DNA from: Seriola aureovittata
Taxonomy: Eukaryota > Chordata > Actinopteri > Carangiformes > Carangidae
Reading direction: 5' to 3'
DNA length: 64,000 nt
NCBI RefSeq assembly: GCF_021018895.1
Contig: NC_079364.1
Location: forward strand, 30,604,201 to 30,668,200
Position numbers and translations under genes: made by a program. Positions within the stretch are counted from its first letter, which is position 1; each line of letters starts with the position of its first letter. The notes under the pieces were generated by a model, which was given only the letters and a program-made list of their open reading frames with translations, had not been told where the DNA came from and searched no databases. Below, piece by piece: positions 45,912-58,085 of the stretch.

Positions 45912-45965
45912 CCCTCCTATGCCCCCTCCTATGCCCCCTCCTATGCCCCCTCCTATGCCCCCTCC
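45912..45965. repeat. 12-bp minisatellite, about 4.4 copies
   Basis: The unit CCTATGCCCCCT repeats in perfect tandem. Because 12 is divisible by 3 it stays open in several frames and would encode Met-Pro-Pro-Pro or Gly-His-Arg-Arg repeats, but there is no other sign of a gene. Confidence 0.95.
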
Positions 45966-46682
45966 TTGCCCTGTTAGCTACGAGGTCTATATTACACAGG
46001 ATGCGTTGCAGGGCCACAACACAACATCTAGACATTAACACCCAGTTACTCGACATAGTGAACAGCCCACTGTTGTAATTAGCAGGACCCAAATGTCACC
46101 TATGTATTGAGAACATTTGTGCACTGAGGTCCACCTCTTCACCCGAAAAAGCTAGTTTAATTTTATATATATATATGTATGTATATTTATGCCGGTGTTT
46201 GTACGTCAGCTGACATTTCAACAGCTGCATGTTTATCATTTTCCAACTACCATGTGCAGCTTACACTACCTGAGCTTTACCGGAGGTTTCCAGTGTATTC
46301 AAGTATAATAATTATTATGAGAAACATAATGAGTAGTCTACTGCTCTCTAATAAGTACTTTTAACACTTCAGTATTTCTGTGATTGCAGGAGCAGAACAA
46401 GCATGTATTTTTTCTAAACTGGGGATAGAGCTGTTACAGTAACAGACCACTCTTAAACCATACAATGTAGTCACAGAGTTTTACAGTTGCTCACTCGTAT
46501 TTCTCAATACTGAGTCTCTTTATTGAGAAATTTCATGAGCTGTTTTCACACTTAAACTCTGTATTTACACGCCATTTTGCATGTTTACATTCTGCTACGG
46601 AAACTCTAAAACTTACCTTCAAATTCTAAAACAATTACAATTACTATCTACATCTAAAAGAAGATAAATAAATTATGTATAT
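45966..46682. other. Non-coding stretch
   Basis: A short AT tract lies at about 46,164-46,176. Nothing else is recognised. Confidence 0.5.
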
Positions 46683-46706
46683 GTATATATATATATATAT
46701 ATATAC

Positions 46707-46740
<34 letters not shown>
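46683..46740. repeat. Compound (AT)n-(GT)n microsatellite
   Basis: An AT tract to about 46,711, then a GT tract to 46,740. Confidence 0.97.
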
Positions 46741-46742
<2 letters not shown>

Positions 46743-48045
46743 GCTTGAAGTTAATACATTTCTAATGGATAACCTCTATGAAAGACTTGTTGACTTTTAT
46801 TTCTTTAATTAGCAGTGACCAAGATTCCATCACAACAAAGAGCAGCTTCTACGTACAGCATGTATTGTTCTGCCCCCAGTATATGTCACAGAGGTTAGTC
46901 AAAAATGCTGCAATATTCTTCTATGGGCTTTTTTCTTTACCATTTTTGTAAAGAGTAATCCCACAAAATGTACAAAATTAAGCCCAATTAATTCCGGTAA
47001 TGCAATACAAAACTATACATATTAACAATACATGCTTGCATAGGATAGCTACAAACATAGAAACATTACAGTAACTCACATGTCAAACCTCTTTGCATTT
47101 TCTGAGTTTTGGTTGTGGTTGATTTTTACCGAGAAAACAGTTCATGATATTTGAAAGACGTGGTCATTGAATGAAAAGTCTTTTAGTTCACATTGACTTC
47201 TGATTTTAAAAGTTTAAAGAAAGTGAACTCTAATCTGTAATCATTATTGTTCCTGTCATTTTTGTCCCATTTATTGCATTTAATAATCTATCTAATTAAT
47301 CTATTTGTAACTACGCTCTGTTGCCGGTTTATGAGGAACAGCTAAAACTAATGCTTTCTTATACAACAGTCTTGTAATAAATCCAGTGTTTATGAAGGTT
47401 ATAATTAGTTTCAACAGTTGTGGTCTTTTGCATCATAAAGAGGTGTTTCTGTTGTTTAGCCTGCCCTCACTGATATACGTGGGGTGGATACAATTATAGA
47501 AATGCCTGTGGTCACTAGTCTTCCACAACAACAGTAACAATAAAAACAAACAACAATTTGAAATCACACTGATCTTGTCTTTTAATCCAAATACACTAGA
47601 GGGGGCATCTTGTCCCAGATGTCAATTTTTCAAATTTTTTATAATTATCTGAAACATCAAATTTTTACATTTGGCTCCAAACCAGTGAATCTCCTCACTG
47701 GGTTACCGAAATGTTTTGTCAAAACACAGAGATCTCGGAAATTAATGCAAACCAAATAGGCTAACCTTAAAAAATGTTGTTTTGCAGAATTGCAAAAGAA
47801 AAGATAAGTAAGATGCATATTTACAAATGAGAACTGCTGTTTTGTGTAATTCATTAGCTTTACTGGAATTTTATTGGGTTCAGCCTGAGTTACGTGTGTA
47901 AAATATAAAAATGAAATCAAAAGTCTGGTCAGAATCCTGCGCTGTGACTGTAAGTGTCAGACAGTTTGGTCTGTGTGTCTGTTGCTCAGGCCCTTCACAT
48001 GCAGTCACCATCTCATCCATCCACAGTGTAATCTGGTGGGAAACA
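46741..48045. other. AT-rich non-coding stretch
   Basis: No gene or repeat family was recognised. Confidence 0.5.
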
Positions 48046-48073
48046 CCAAGAAAGAAAGAAAGAAAGAAAGAAA
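48046..48073. repeat. (AAGA)n tetranucleotide tract
   Basis: About six AAGA units. Confidence 0.95.
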
Positions 48074-48205
48074 GGAGAGAGGAAAGGAGGACAGTTTTTA
48101 TCAATGAGAGGGGAGTGATGCTCGTAAATATATAATGTCCTCAAAGAGTCAAGGTCAGACACACAGCACCTGTTTGTGTCGGGATAACAACATAAGCACA
48201 GAATT

Positions 48206-48232
48206 GCATGGCATGGCATGGCATGGTATGGA
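48206..48232. repeat. (GCATG)n pentanucleotide tract
   Basis: About five GCATG/GTATG units in tandem, decaying at the right end. Confidence 0.93.
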
Positions 48233-48902
48233 ATGACACAGAATGAAACACAGGGAAGGCGAAGGAGAGGAGGAACGTGGCTGCTGGAAGGGGATCAGTA
48301 GCTGAGCTTGAACCTTGGGGCTCTTTGTGTTGGAAAAGGAGAGGGCTCTCTGTCACGTTTACACACAAAGGGCCAAAGGGGGTCTGAGACTTCCCCCCCC
48401 CCTCCCTTTCCCCTCCTCACCCCTCCTTACATACAACGACTTCACTCGCCGTCTGAGAGACGAGGAAGGTTCAGCGATGTTCATGTCGACAGAGCCCTGC
48501 ACAAGCCTTTTGATGTCCCTCTTTTTCTTTGAGAGGACCGCAGAAAGGCTGGAGGACTTTTGGATGTGGTGCCAAGAACAACAAGCGAGGAGGCAGCTGT
48601 GTGCAAGAGGAGGCGGATCGGCCCAGGAATCAAAGATGGCTGGTGAAGAAAGGAAAATAGCGTATCAAAGGAGGGGTCCCATGTAATTGGAGTTTGTCAG
48701 TGTCTTTAAATAAATTGACTTGGGCGGAGGCCACCAAAAGAACATACACACAGGCAAAATGTCTACCGTGAGCAGAGACGTTTATCAAAAACTTTCCAGG
48801 AAATGTTTCACATTGTTTTCAGTAATTAAAAATGAATTAACTTTACAGCTAGATTTTGACTTCAAGTCCACCAGTGTTACACATAATGATGCTTAAAAGT
48901 CA
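48233..48902. other. Non-coding stretch, moderately GC-rich
   Basis: The plus frame at 48,315-48,686 (123 codons) crosses a C-rich patch at 48,391-48,415 and has no known domain. The GC-richer 48,440-48,720 part could be regulatory. Confidence 0.35.
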
Positions 48903-49765
48903 TTAAAGCTGCTATATGCAATATTTTCACACCAATAGTGGATCAATTTACAATTTGCAATGTGAAAAGTTTTGAGCATAGTGATGAATCCACATAGAAT
49001 TGTCACCAAGATCTGCAGTTCTACAGCTTTTATAGTGTCTTTCAGCTCATTGTTTTGGTTTTTACAGTCTGCAGCTTTAATGTTCAGTTCTAGTCAGCTC
49101 TGAAAAGCTCCAATAACATAACTATACACTACCTGCCCTCACTCCACACAACTGTTGAGGCTCCTTATCAGAAACAATCTCTGTCCATACTAACACACCT
49201 GAAAACGCACACACACATGACCACGTACGCTGGGGATGCACGTGCTGGTGTAAACAGGAAGCAGATTGTCTACTCTGCAGTTGTAGAAAATAGTTGCACA
49301 AAATACTATGTATGAGGAACAGCAAAGACAGTTGTGGCGTTAAGATTCAGAATTTAACTGAACGACAGCTGCTAGCAAAAACAAGGTAAGTAATGGTTGT
49401 AATTCATTATACATGTTGCATTCAACACTGGTAATCCAGGCAGATGAGACGCAATCAGGGAGTGACTGTGGATGTCTGCATCACCAATTCCAAAGGTTTT
49501 TGCCCAATACAATTCAACATTTCCAAAAGTCTCTGTTTTACGCACTTGAAAACTGGTGAACACAGCTGTATAGGGTGGTTCAGGCGGTGGTGGAGACCAA
49601 ATTGAGCTAAAAGGAGAGGAAATATTGGACTTATATTTACCAAACAAAAAGTTAGTGATAATGTTGCTCTGTGACTGCTGGATGTGTGAATAGGCAACTG
49701 TTTGCTGTTAGCCATAGTAACTTTATACGTTCATATGTCAATGCTGTGTTATCAGCTTGTTTCTG
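48903..49765 (+). repeat. Family F dispersed repeat, fuller copy
   Basis: It begins at AAAGCTGCTATATGCAATAT and holds ACAGTCTGCAGCTTTAATG, TTAAGATTCAGAATTTAACT, AACGACAGCTGCTAGCAAA and GGTGGAGACCAAATTGAGCT. It ends near TGTTATCAGCTTGTTTCTGC. The right third matches 45,150-45,345. I recognise it as a large non-autonomous fish repeat. It has no coding capacity. Confidence 0.65.
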
Positions 49766-51039
49766 CAGATGATCAAAAAAAAAAAATCAGGTAATACAGA
49801 TCTGAGAAAAATAACCCTGGTGATGTCATTATCATTGACTTTGGTTTGGAGACTGAACATTTCTAACCAGTCTGTGATGTGGGGTGTGGATTTGAAAGAA
49901 GTGGGCATTTAAGAGGCAGGTTAAATATGAAAATATGCTGTTGGTTGCATTATACAAAATTTTGTTGAAATAAAATGAAAATAACCATTAGCTGTGGCTC
50001 TAATTATATTTGTATATCATCCTTTGATTATGATAATTATAATGTACCCTCAATCTTTTGCTTCTGATGCCATGAAATGCCTTAACGGCGATACTTCAAG
50101 CACAGTGTGTAAACCCAGTAACTCCCCTCCGTCTGTCTCCTGATCTGCACAGTTAAGTGATCATGAAGTGAACTTTATGCTACAAATACACCGTTTTTCT
50201 ATGTTCCACACTCCATTACAGCTGGGGGGAAACAGCCTCTTAAGAGATATCCAGACGTTTCCTGAGGCTTTGTTTCCCCAGGGCCTCCCCTCTCTTCGCC
50301 CTTAGCAGGAAGAAATCAGCAGCTAAAGCAACAGCATCTCCTTTCCCTGCAGCTACTGCAACCATACACATGTACCACTAATGCCTGCAAATCACATTTC
50401 CCCATCACTTTCACACCATCACTTCTTAAAAGCATGTCTTTTCCCACCAGTTTAAGACAAGTAAAGGGATAAAAAAAAAAGAGGATAATGCAGAAGAAAG
50501 ATGTTTTGTCAAGACATTGTTAAAGCGTCCTAGAGAAAAGAAATGCAATTGTTTGGTTCATGAAAAATGGGGCAGAATAATCCAAGTGATTGGTCGGTGT
50601 TAGGTTTACTGGAATGATTTAAAATCATAAACCATATGAATCATATAATGTTTAAAAATAAACACATATTCACAAGAGGGGCCTCTGTTCACATACGCTT
50701 TACCAGACTGGACAAACTTTAACTCACTCAAAAGGGAACACTGACACTCTAAACATGTTGGGAAATTATAGTATTTTACAATTGGTAACACACATTTCTC
50801 TATACTGCATATATATATATATACTCATTAACAATGAACCACAGAAAACACTACCAGGTAGCATTACAGTACTGATCATTACTGCTTTCGAAGTAATTTT
50901 TTTACTTTAACAGGATTAGTTTTTTTGCCATTTTTACAAACAGTAATCCCTCATGTTCTCGCTTGCAACAAGAAATAATGATAAATAAAAATAAAAACCT
51001 GTAAATACCAATAGTATACCTAAAAAAACCCAACAAGTC
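49766..51039. other. Non-coding stretch
   Basis: A short AT tract lies at 50,808-50,822. No gene or repeat family was recognised. Confidence 0.5.
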
Positions 51040-51630
51040 CTCCAACCTGAACAACCATGTATGTAATATACGTGGTTGTATAGGTCGTGTCAGTGTCTCC
51101 TGAAATAGCGCCCTTATGGTGACAGGCTTACCCTGAACCACAGTTACAATAATAAATGCTCATGGCTTGGTTAGGTTTAAGCACAGAAACTACTTGGTTA
51201 TAGGTTTAAGAATTGATTGTGGTTCGGGTTAAGATGCGTACTTTCTTAACATTTATCTATCTTTGTTGTCATGGTTACAATAATAACACTGTGGTTAACT
51301 TTGTCAAGTTAAGTAAATTTTCATTTATATAGTCCCAAATCCCAACAGAAGTTTTCTCAAGGCACTTTTCAAATAGAGCAGGTCTAGACCTTTTCTTTAT
51401 AATATTGATTACAGAGACCCAACAATTCCCAACCTTGAGCAGAGCCGGGCGAACTGTCATGGATGAAACACACAACATAAACTGTTACTTTCACATGGGA
51501 ATCGAACACCGCTCTCCTGTGTCATATTCCTATGGCTGCTACATGTCACCTAACAACAAAACATAACTATGGATGGTAATAACCCGCTGTACAGACGACC
51601 TTTGGCCTAATCTTTTACAGGAGGACAGTT
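51040..51630 (+). repeat. Family E dispersed repeat, copy 3, carrying a nested repeat
   Basis: Left part: CCAACCTGAACAACCATG, GGCTTGGTTAGGTTTAAGC and GTCATGGTTACAATAATAAC. Right part: CTTTCACATGGGAATCGAAC and CACCTAACAACAAAACATAA, ending at ACAGGAGGACAGTT. Between the two parts, where copy 1 is continuous, lies an unrelated repeat at about 51,300-51,480. Confidence 0.7.
51300..51480 (+). repeat. Dispersed repeat nested in family E
   Basis: TTTTCATTTATATAGTCCCA, TCTCAAGGCACTTTTCAAAT and AGAGCAGGTCTAGACC, followed by TTACAGAGACCCAACAATTC, are in the order of a very common percomorph repeat. It interrupts the family E copy just after its AATAATAACACTGTGGTTAA block and so is the younger insertion. 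Confidence 0.65.
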
Positions 51631-53547
51631 TAAAAGAAACAAAAAACAGGGACTAGCACCCACATGTGATTGAGCGGTGTTTTCTCAATGACTACTTTGA
51701 CTTTAATGATGAAAGTAGGCTTTCCCTCAGGTGTGTGGGTGGAGATATAAGAAATCAATCAGACTCAGGCTATCAGATTGAAACCACTTTGCTGATCACT
51801 GGTTACAACAATTACAGCATGAATTAAACAATAAAGAATATAATGTGGAGTAAACAGCTTTTTAGCATTCTGACCCTTTTAGATATATTATGGTTGTAGC
51901 CAACCTTTATGAACTGTTATGCATGATCTTTTTTAACCCTATCACTTCCCGTTTTTGACAGACTATGAGTTTATTATCTTTCAATTTATAACACAATCTT
52001 TTTTTCTACGTTGTTTAGTTTTGCTTTATTTGAATGGAGGGGTAGGGAATCACTTACTGACAGAGTGAGTGAGAGAACAGTTTAGGTAATGACAAGTCTG
52101 CCCTAGTAGAAACAGAGTGAGTGACTGACATGCTAACGTTGTTGTATGATCACATGTCTATCACTTGTCTCTCGGCCTGTGTGTATGTGTGTTCTGTGTT
52201 GTTCTCTCCTCTCTTCAGAGACAAACAGCTGAATTCAACCTCCGGCACTCTGCAGAAAAAACGTTAAAAAACATACATTTTAATGAGCGATTTAAGCTGC
52301 AGCGCCTCTGGATTGGCTGACCACTCCATTCACCATGACTGGCAGATTACAAGATGAAAACGGGGCGTTACACTAACCCATACTGGATGATTCTGTAATA
52401 ATGACGCCATTTTTTAAAATTTGCAGCTATTTTTTAAATTCTTGATGTAAATCATGAGATGCAGAATCATCCAAAATGATTGTAAATAAATAAACATAGG
52501 TTTTTTTTACAACCATCCAGGTCAAAAGAAGCATTTGTGTCTCCATGTGCATCTGTAAGACACTCACCAAACCCAATGTGGCATGTTAGGTGGTTCTGAG
52601 AAGATAATTTGATGTTCTAGGGTATTTGCTCTAAACAACTGTCAACATCAGGGAATGAGAAATAATAAAGAAGACTACTGCACCTGTAGACTATCAAGAA
52701 AACATTTTATTAGTGTGAGCCCTTTAAAGCAGTTTTGAATATTTTCACCATCTGCTTTTTACTGTCAGGGTGGGCTCTTATACAGGACGTGAACGCAAGG
52801 TTCACAGTTTATGTGAACTGTGTTATACCTCACAAATTCTGAGTGGGTGGGAAGTCACATATATACCAACATCTGGATCAAAACCTGATGACATTTTCCA
52901 AGTTGTTGCTTATGTTGCCAAGCCAATGTGAATCAAATGTGATGTTTTCCAGTGTTAAACTCTTATTTACACTGTTTTATTCGAATGATGTTTGTTTGTT
53001 TTTTTGTAAATTTCCACTTTAATTCCTGTTTATTTAGCTCTTTGTCCAGTCATTAATATTTCATTTTATTGATAAAGACTGAAGGTTTGAAAGTTTTCAA
53101 TTGATCTTTAAAAAGATGAATTGGATTAGGGAAAAATTAAATCACTTGAAGTTCCAGACATGTTTTAAACTATGTAAAATGATTTAAACTTGGGGCTGGA
53201 AACACACCTATGCTTTCATTCTCATTGAGAAATTCTGGATCACGCCTTGAGCTCACCACCGCTGCTTGCTTCAGGTGGACAGGTGAAAGAGCAGAGAGTC
53301 GCAAGATGGTTAGAGGAGGAAACATCAGAGAGACTCAGCCACATGTTTGAGCCTCAGTCAGAATACAGAATATGAGTATTTTCAAGAACGCGACTAGAAG
53401 ACGCATCAGAACAGTTAGCGTAGTCAGCATCTTTTATTTTTCCATGTTGTTTGTTAGTTTGTAACTGCCGGTGGCTGACAAGGTTTTAGCAGTTGTGCTA
53501 ATGCTAACTCTCGTTCTCTGTACTGACAAGGTTTTAGGTTTATTTAG
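51631..53547. other. Non-coding stretch
   Basis: AT-rich sequence without recognised features. Confidence 0.5.
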
Positions 53548-53565
53548 CCCCCCCCCCCCCCCCCC
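53548..53565. repeat. Poly-C run
   Basis: A run of about 18 C residues; G-quadruplex or i-motif formation is possible and assembly errors are likely here. Confidence 0.9.
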
Positions 53566-55153
53566 AGCCCCACAGGTTGACAGGATTGGTTCTTTAGGTT
53601 TGTGACTGACTGTGAATCTATTGTTATGAGACTGTCATTGGTTCACTGCAGTTCAAGGTGGAAACATTCAGTCATAGTGTTGACTTATTTATATAAAAAC
53701 AAGATTAAAAACTTAATTTTCATCGCAGGAAGTCTTCAACCAAATGTTGCTGCAGTTGGAAAACATTATATATAAAAAAATACACCCATCACAGTATTAT
53801 AATTAAGAGCCCACATATTTTGGTCAGAGTAAATGATTGTGTCATGTGTGGTGACATTTCCATCCACAGGAAATGACAGAACAAACTTTAAGACCCAAAT
53901 GAGGATGATTTTGTTTTAAACCACCACAGATGAGCCTGGTCTGGAAAATCAGGCTCCACTTCTGAGCAGTAGCAGACAGAAAGTTGCCAAATAGGTTAAA
54001 TGCCATGTTACAATAGACATTTTTCCAGTCGAGATGGCATGTTAACAGCGTTGAAAGGTTGAACATGCAGATGTGTGAAAGATGATTCTGAACACGCAAT
54101 ATTTGAGTCAGGAGAGAGAGAGGTGTGGGAAAAGGATACAGATGATTTTTTTTCAGAGGGGGGAGATGAAGGAAGACTTGTTGAAGAGGGGATGAAAAGG
54201 GAAAGGGATGAAAGTACGTACAGTAAGAGGCAGCTAGGGGAGGTGAGGGGACAAGACATCCACCCTACAGCCGCGTGTTATGATCAGCTGTCAAGTGCTC
54301 ACCTCCTTGTCTCGTTTCCGCTGATCCACATTGGTTTCTATTTTACTTAGCCGTCGTCTGTTTTCCTCACCTTTTCTTTGATGTTTAGTCTCACCTCCTC
54401 TTCTCCTCCTCTGTTCTGTTACACTGCCTTCCTTCCTCATAGCTCCCTGTCTGAGATCAGTTCATTCACATTGAAAAAAAAAAAACGTTGAGTTGTAGTG
54501 GCAGGGTGATGTTGTTGCTGGCGTGTCATCAGAAAGTTTTTTTTTTGATTCAGTAAGTGGTTGATGAGTGAAAAGTATATATACTGTATATTAGATACTG
54601 AGGATTGGTGGTGTAACGCTTTGTGTTTACGGTTGGTGCATCTGGCACAATGCAAATGTGATCAATTGTGTTTTCACTCAGATGCAAAACACAGAAAGCT
54701 GTCACAATCCCAACATGTCGTGGTGTTAAGAAATTTACTTTTCAGTAGTTTCTCCTCTTGCTCATCACATAAGTAACTCCTGACTGATTTACAAGTGAGG
54801 AGAATTGGGCAACAAAAAAAACTGTTTTAGCACTTTTTGTGCTTACAAAGCCTGATGAAGAATTGAATAGAGAGAGCATACAAAAGTGATAATGAGCCCC
54901 CTTTTCAGTGATGAGAAACTGCCCAGATTTCTCGTACAAAGAGACACGACACCAAGGCTGGATGTTTGCGCTGTCTCCTCAGAATGTGCTTTCACAGCTT
55001 CAAAATCATTCCCACAGAAAAAAAAGTGATTTTCTCCTCTGCCTCTCTGTGGGTAATTCTTGCTGCTGTGTCCGTTTACCGGCATCCGTCTCCAACTGAA
55101 TCGTCTTCAGTCGCATCCTGGACGCCTTCATGGAGGATCTCTCAGAATTACAA
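53566..55153. other. Non-coding stretch
   Basis: A purine-rich patch lies at 54,105-54,200 and short A and T runs near 54,470-54,550. No gene is recognised. Confidence 0.5.
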
Positions 55154-55180
55154 ACACACACACACACACACACACACACA
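55154..55180. repeat. (CA)n microsatellite
   Basis: A perfect CA tract of about 13 units. Confidence 0.95.
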
Positions 55181-55234
55181 AATACAGATGTAGGCTATGT
55201 CTGTTCATGCAACAGTCAGCAGAGTCAGGGTGTT

Positions 55235-55445
55235 GGTCCGATGCGTTTTCATAAAGAAATCATATTTGAAATGAAATCTGTCGAGAGCTGCTTGTGGCAA
55301 ACACTGTCATTTCAGGGAGACAGCTAAGCCTTATAAGGCTTTTCCGCCTAAAAGCTCCACTTAAAGCAAATTATCATTTACCTTTCGACGTGTGCCAGAT
55401 CATTAGGCAAGGACATTAAAACCAGCCACCACAGCACCAGAGGGG
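55235..55445. promoter_or_regulatory. Candidate conserved non-coding block
   Basis: Compact, repeat-free and information-rich sequence. It contains AAGCCTTATAAGGCTTTTCC (palindromic AAGCCTTATAAGGCTT), AAAGCAAATTATCATTTACC and CCAGATCATTAGGCAAGGAC. It lies between two microsatellites. No coding signal is seen. One of the stronger regulatory candidates by texture. Confidence 0.35.
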
Positions 55446-55492
55446 GCCCGAGTGAACCGCTGCCCGGCACATAGCTGAATGGGAGTGTGCAC

Positions 55493-55494
<2 letters not shown>

Positions 55495-55552
<58 letters not shown>

Positions 55553-55587
55553 GTGTGCGTGTGTGCGTGTGTGCGTGTGTGTGTGTT
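55495..55587. repeat. (TG)n microsatellite with GC-containing right half
   Basis: Perfect TG to about 55,546, then TG units with regularly spaced GC interruptions. The plus and minus frames through it are artefacts. Confidence 0.97.
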
Positions 55588-57511
55588 GGTGGGAGAATGT
55601 GAAAGGAAAAGGGTGTGTGTGGGTGCATGCAGAAGTGCTTGTGTATGAGTATTTTCAAGAAAAGTGTGTGTGCAGGCTACTCGGCGACAGCAGCCCTGGG
55701 TTTCGCCATGTGCCCAGAATCATTTGACACAAGCAGATGCATCATTAAAACACTGCCACACTGCCACCACCCTGGCCAGGCGAGAGACCAGGCTCTCTCT
55801 CCTACTCGTGCACATTAGCATTTTTTCCTTTGCCCCCATTCTTTTCTAAACACTCTACAAAGACACAAAAATGCAGAAAGGTTAATGCGTCCAGGATATA
55901 GGACTTTTTCATATTTTACCTGTGACTTTCCAGCAGAGCCGCAACAAGCGCGTTTTGCCTTTGGAGGGGAGTGACGTGGCGGCGGGGAATTGCAGAGTGT
56001 GTGTTTGTGGGAGAAAAAAAGCAGTGCCTGCCCTAGCCATGGCAATCTAGCCCTTCTCATTAAATCAGCAGAGCAGCTTGTGTCTGGGGTTGACACCGGC
56101 CACATAATGCAGGCACACACCAGCACGCAAACACATACACCCGCGCACACAGAGTGACAGCGAGGCCAATACTGGGCAAACGGTGGGCCTGTGATGTGCG
56201 GCCAGAGGATAGATGCGGACAGACTTCACCTTCTTCTGCTCTGCTGCTGCTGCTGCTGGGGAACACACACCAGATGGCTGAAACGCAGTCGCCTTTCTCT
56301 TCACCCCGTTCTCACTTTCTTCTTTTTCCTCTTCTCCTCTGCTCTCAAATTCATCCTTCCTCCCACATCTATTCTTCCACTCTCACTCTCTCTGTGCTCT
56401 GCCTGAAACAAGGAGTAGCCATCAAGAACTGGGCAAAATCTGACATTAAAACATTAACACATTAAAACTATTAATCAGGATCATTCAATCCCGACTTCAA
56501 AGAAAACAATGTCTTGTTGGTTTCCTTGAGCCGTTTAAAAATCAGACTGCCAGGGCTCTCATTGTACCTTTGACTACAAAACTCACAAAAATTGCCCTCC
56601 AACAATCCATGTGCGTCATCACAACCTCTTGGTGGAAAAACCACGAGCATCACACACATCAGTTTTGTGTCTTTGCATCAAGACCTGACATCTTTTCACA
56701 AATTATTGCTTCTTACGCCATCTTTTTTTTTCCTGCTCTCTCTCTTGGTAACTCAGTTTTTCATAATGTGTTTTGCAGTTCTTTCACTGATTGCTGCTAA
56801 TGACTGCACCATAGACTCAGTAACTTTTACATATAGCAACACTTGGTTTCTGTGGCTCTATATTTTACATGTTGGTTGCTTAGGGAGGACTAATGTAATG
56901 TTTTCTTTCAAAATACTGACTCCAATAAATCAACTCTGGGTATCTGCCAAAACCATTTCTCAATGCGATACAATCTTTTTTTTCTCAAGTTTTAAATCTG
57001 TGTGCTGCCCCACAAGAAACTGAAATAGATCTACTTAGTAAGGTCAGCACCCACACCAGTCCAGTGGATCAGATTGTTACATGCATAAACATAAACAGAA
57101 GAACTGTAGTTATAGGTTAACCAGGTAGTTGCCAGTGTAACAGTGATATCTACAGTATATGACTGACCAGATAAAGACAAGAGCAACTGTCTTGTGACTT
57201 AGATGTTTTTGAGCTCTGTGTTTCTTTGTCTGAACATTAACTTATCCACACAGAAATGTAATATATGACATGTATATCACCTATAATGAATTGCATAGAT
57301 TCAATATATGTACATATAATACATTTACATATTGGTGAATTAGTTTGTTGTTACACTTAAGCATTAAACTTATCAAGTTGACAAATGGCTTAGATAATTA
57401 ACTACAGTGAAATGTAATATCCTGTGTAACTCTAGTATGAATACCATTTTTAACAAATCTACTTAAATCTATTTGCATTTTTTTCTCATTTGAAATAGAT
57501 GAAACTAGTTT
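55588..57511. other. Non-coding stretch, with repeat-free blocks
   Basis: The 55,670-55,800 and 55,860-56,130 parts are repeat-free and moderately GC-rich and could be regulatory. A CTG-rich patch lies at 56,236-56,258. Several 60-143 codon frames have no recognisable domains. Confidence 0.4.
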
Positions 57512-57890
57512 GTGCAGCATTACCTTAAAACTGACCATGTTAAATCCGAGAAAGAAAAGCAGGGCTTGCTGGTTTTATTAACAACAGACATGGTGCCACC
57601 CAGGTCACATTACCATATTTACATTGAACTGTTAGCTGTGGAGCTACATCCATTCTACACATCCAAGGAGTTCTCAGGCGCCATCTTGGCTTTTGTCTAC
57701 ATCAACGCCCTCCGCCTCCCTGGCAACCCTGTCTGACGTCATCCAGTCTGTTACCGGGAGACTCCAGGATCTGCACCCCAGAGCTTTCTTCATGATCTCC
57801 ATGGACGTCAACTGGACAAGATCCCCCATGCTTTCAGTCAGTTTGTGGACTGGACTAGCAGAGGGGACAGGACCCTGCACATGCTAATGT
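57512..57890 (+). pseudogene. Non-LTR retrotransposon AP-endonuclease remnant
   Basis: Two plus frames joined by a frameshift near 57,690 show the endonuclease order. IELLAVELHPFYTSKEFSGA, then ILAFVYI, corresponds to the LE-x-L-x-V-x-LRP-x-Y-x-PREF-x-x-V-x-x-x-VYI block. LSDVIQSVTGRLQDLHPRAF with FMISMDVN corresponds to the helix and the GDFN catalytic motif, here degraded to MDVN. In a third frame FSQFVDWTSRGDRTLHM matches the x-QYV-x-C-x-TR-x-x-x-TLD block. This is CR1/L2/Rex-like. No reverse transcriptase follows; the 3'-tail-like sequence at 57,990-58,085 comes straight after, so the centre is deleted. Confidence 0.78.
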
Positions 57891-57989
57891 TAAATAGGCC
57901 TCGAGATTCTACTTTTACTTTTTATACATTTGCATTTGTACATTTTTTATGTTCACTTATTGAGTATTTATTATTATAATTTTGTTTTT

Positions 57990-58085
57990 ATTGCAGTTTT
58001 TACCTTTTTACTTCCTCTTTCGTAATTGTGTGTTGTGCAGTTGTTGCAAAGTATTGTCCCTGTGGGGATCAATTAAGTTTTTCTG
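57990..58085 (+). repeat. 3' tail-like sequence of a non-LTR element
   Basis: GTTGCAAAGTATTGTCCCTG followed by TGGGGATCAATTAAGTTTTT resembles the conserved 3' end of fish non-LTR elements (GGGGATCAATAAAGT type). It follows the endonuclease remnant at a short distance, in the same orientation, suggesting one internally deleted copy. Confidence 0.55.

Noticed and set aside
45526..46092. 188-codon minus frame, the longest in the window
   Set aside because: It runs through the CA microsatellite and the 12-bp minisatellite, both of which remove stops. The remaining residues show no domain.
48315..48686. 123-codon plus frame in moderately GC-rich DNA
   Set aside because: It crosses a poly-C patch and has no recognisable domain. 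GC content alone explains the open frame, although regulatory function of the area is possible.
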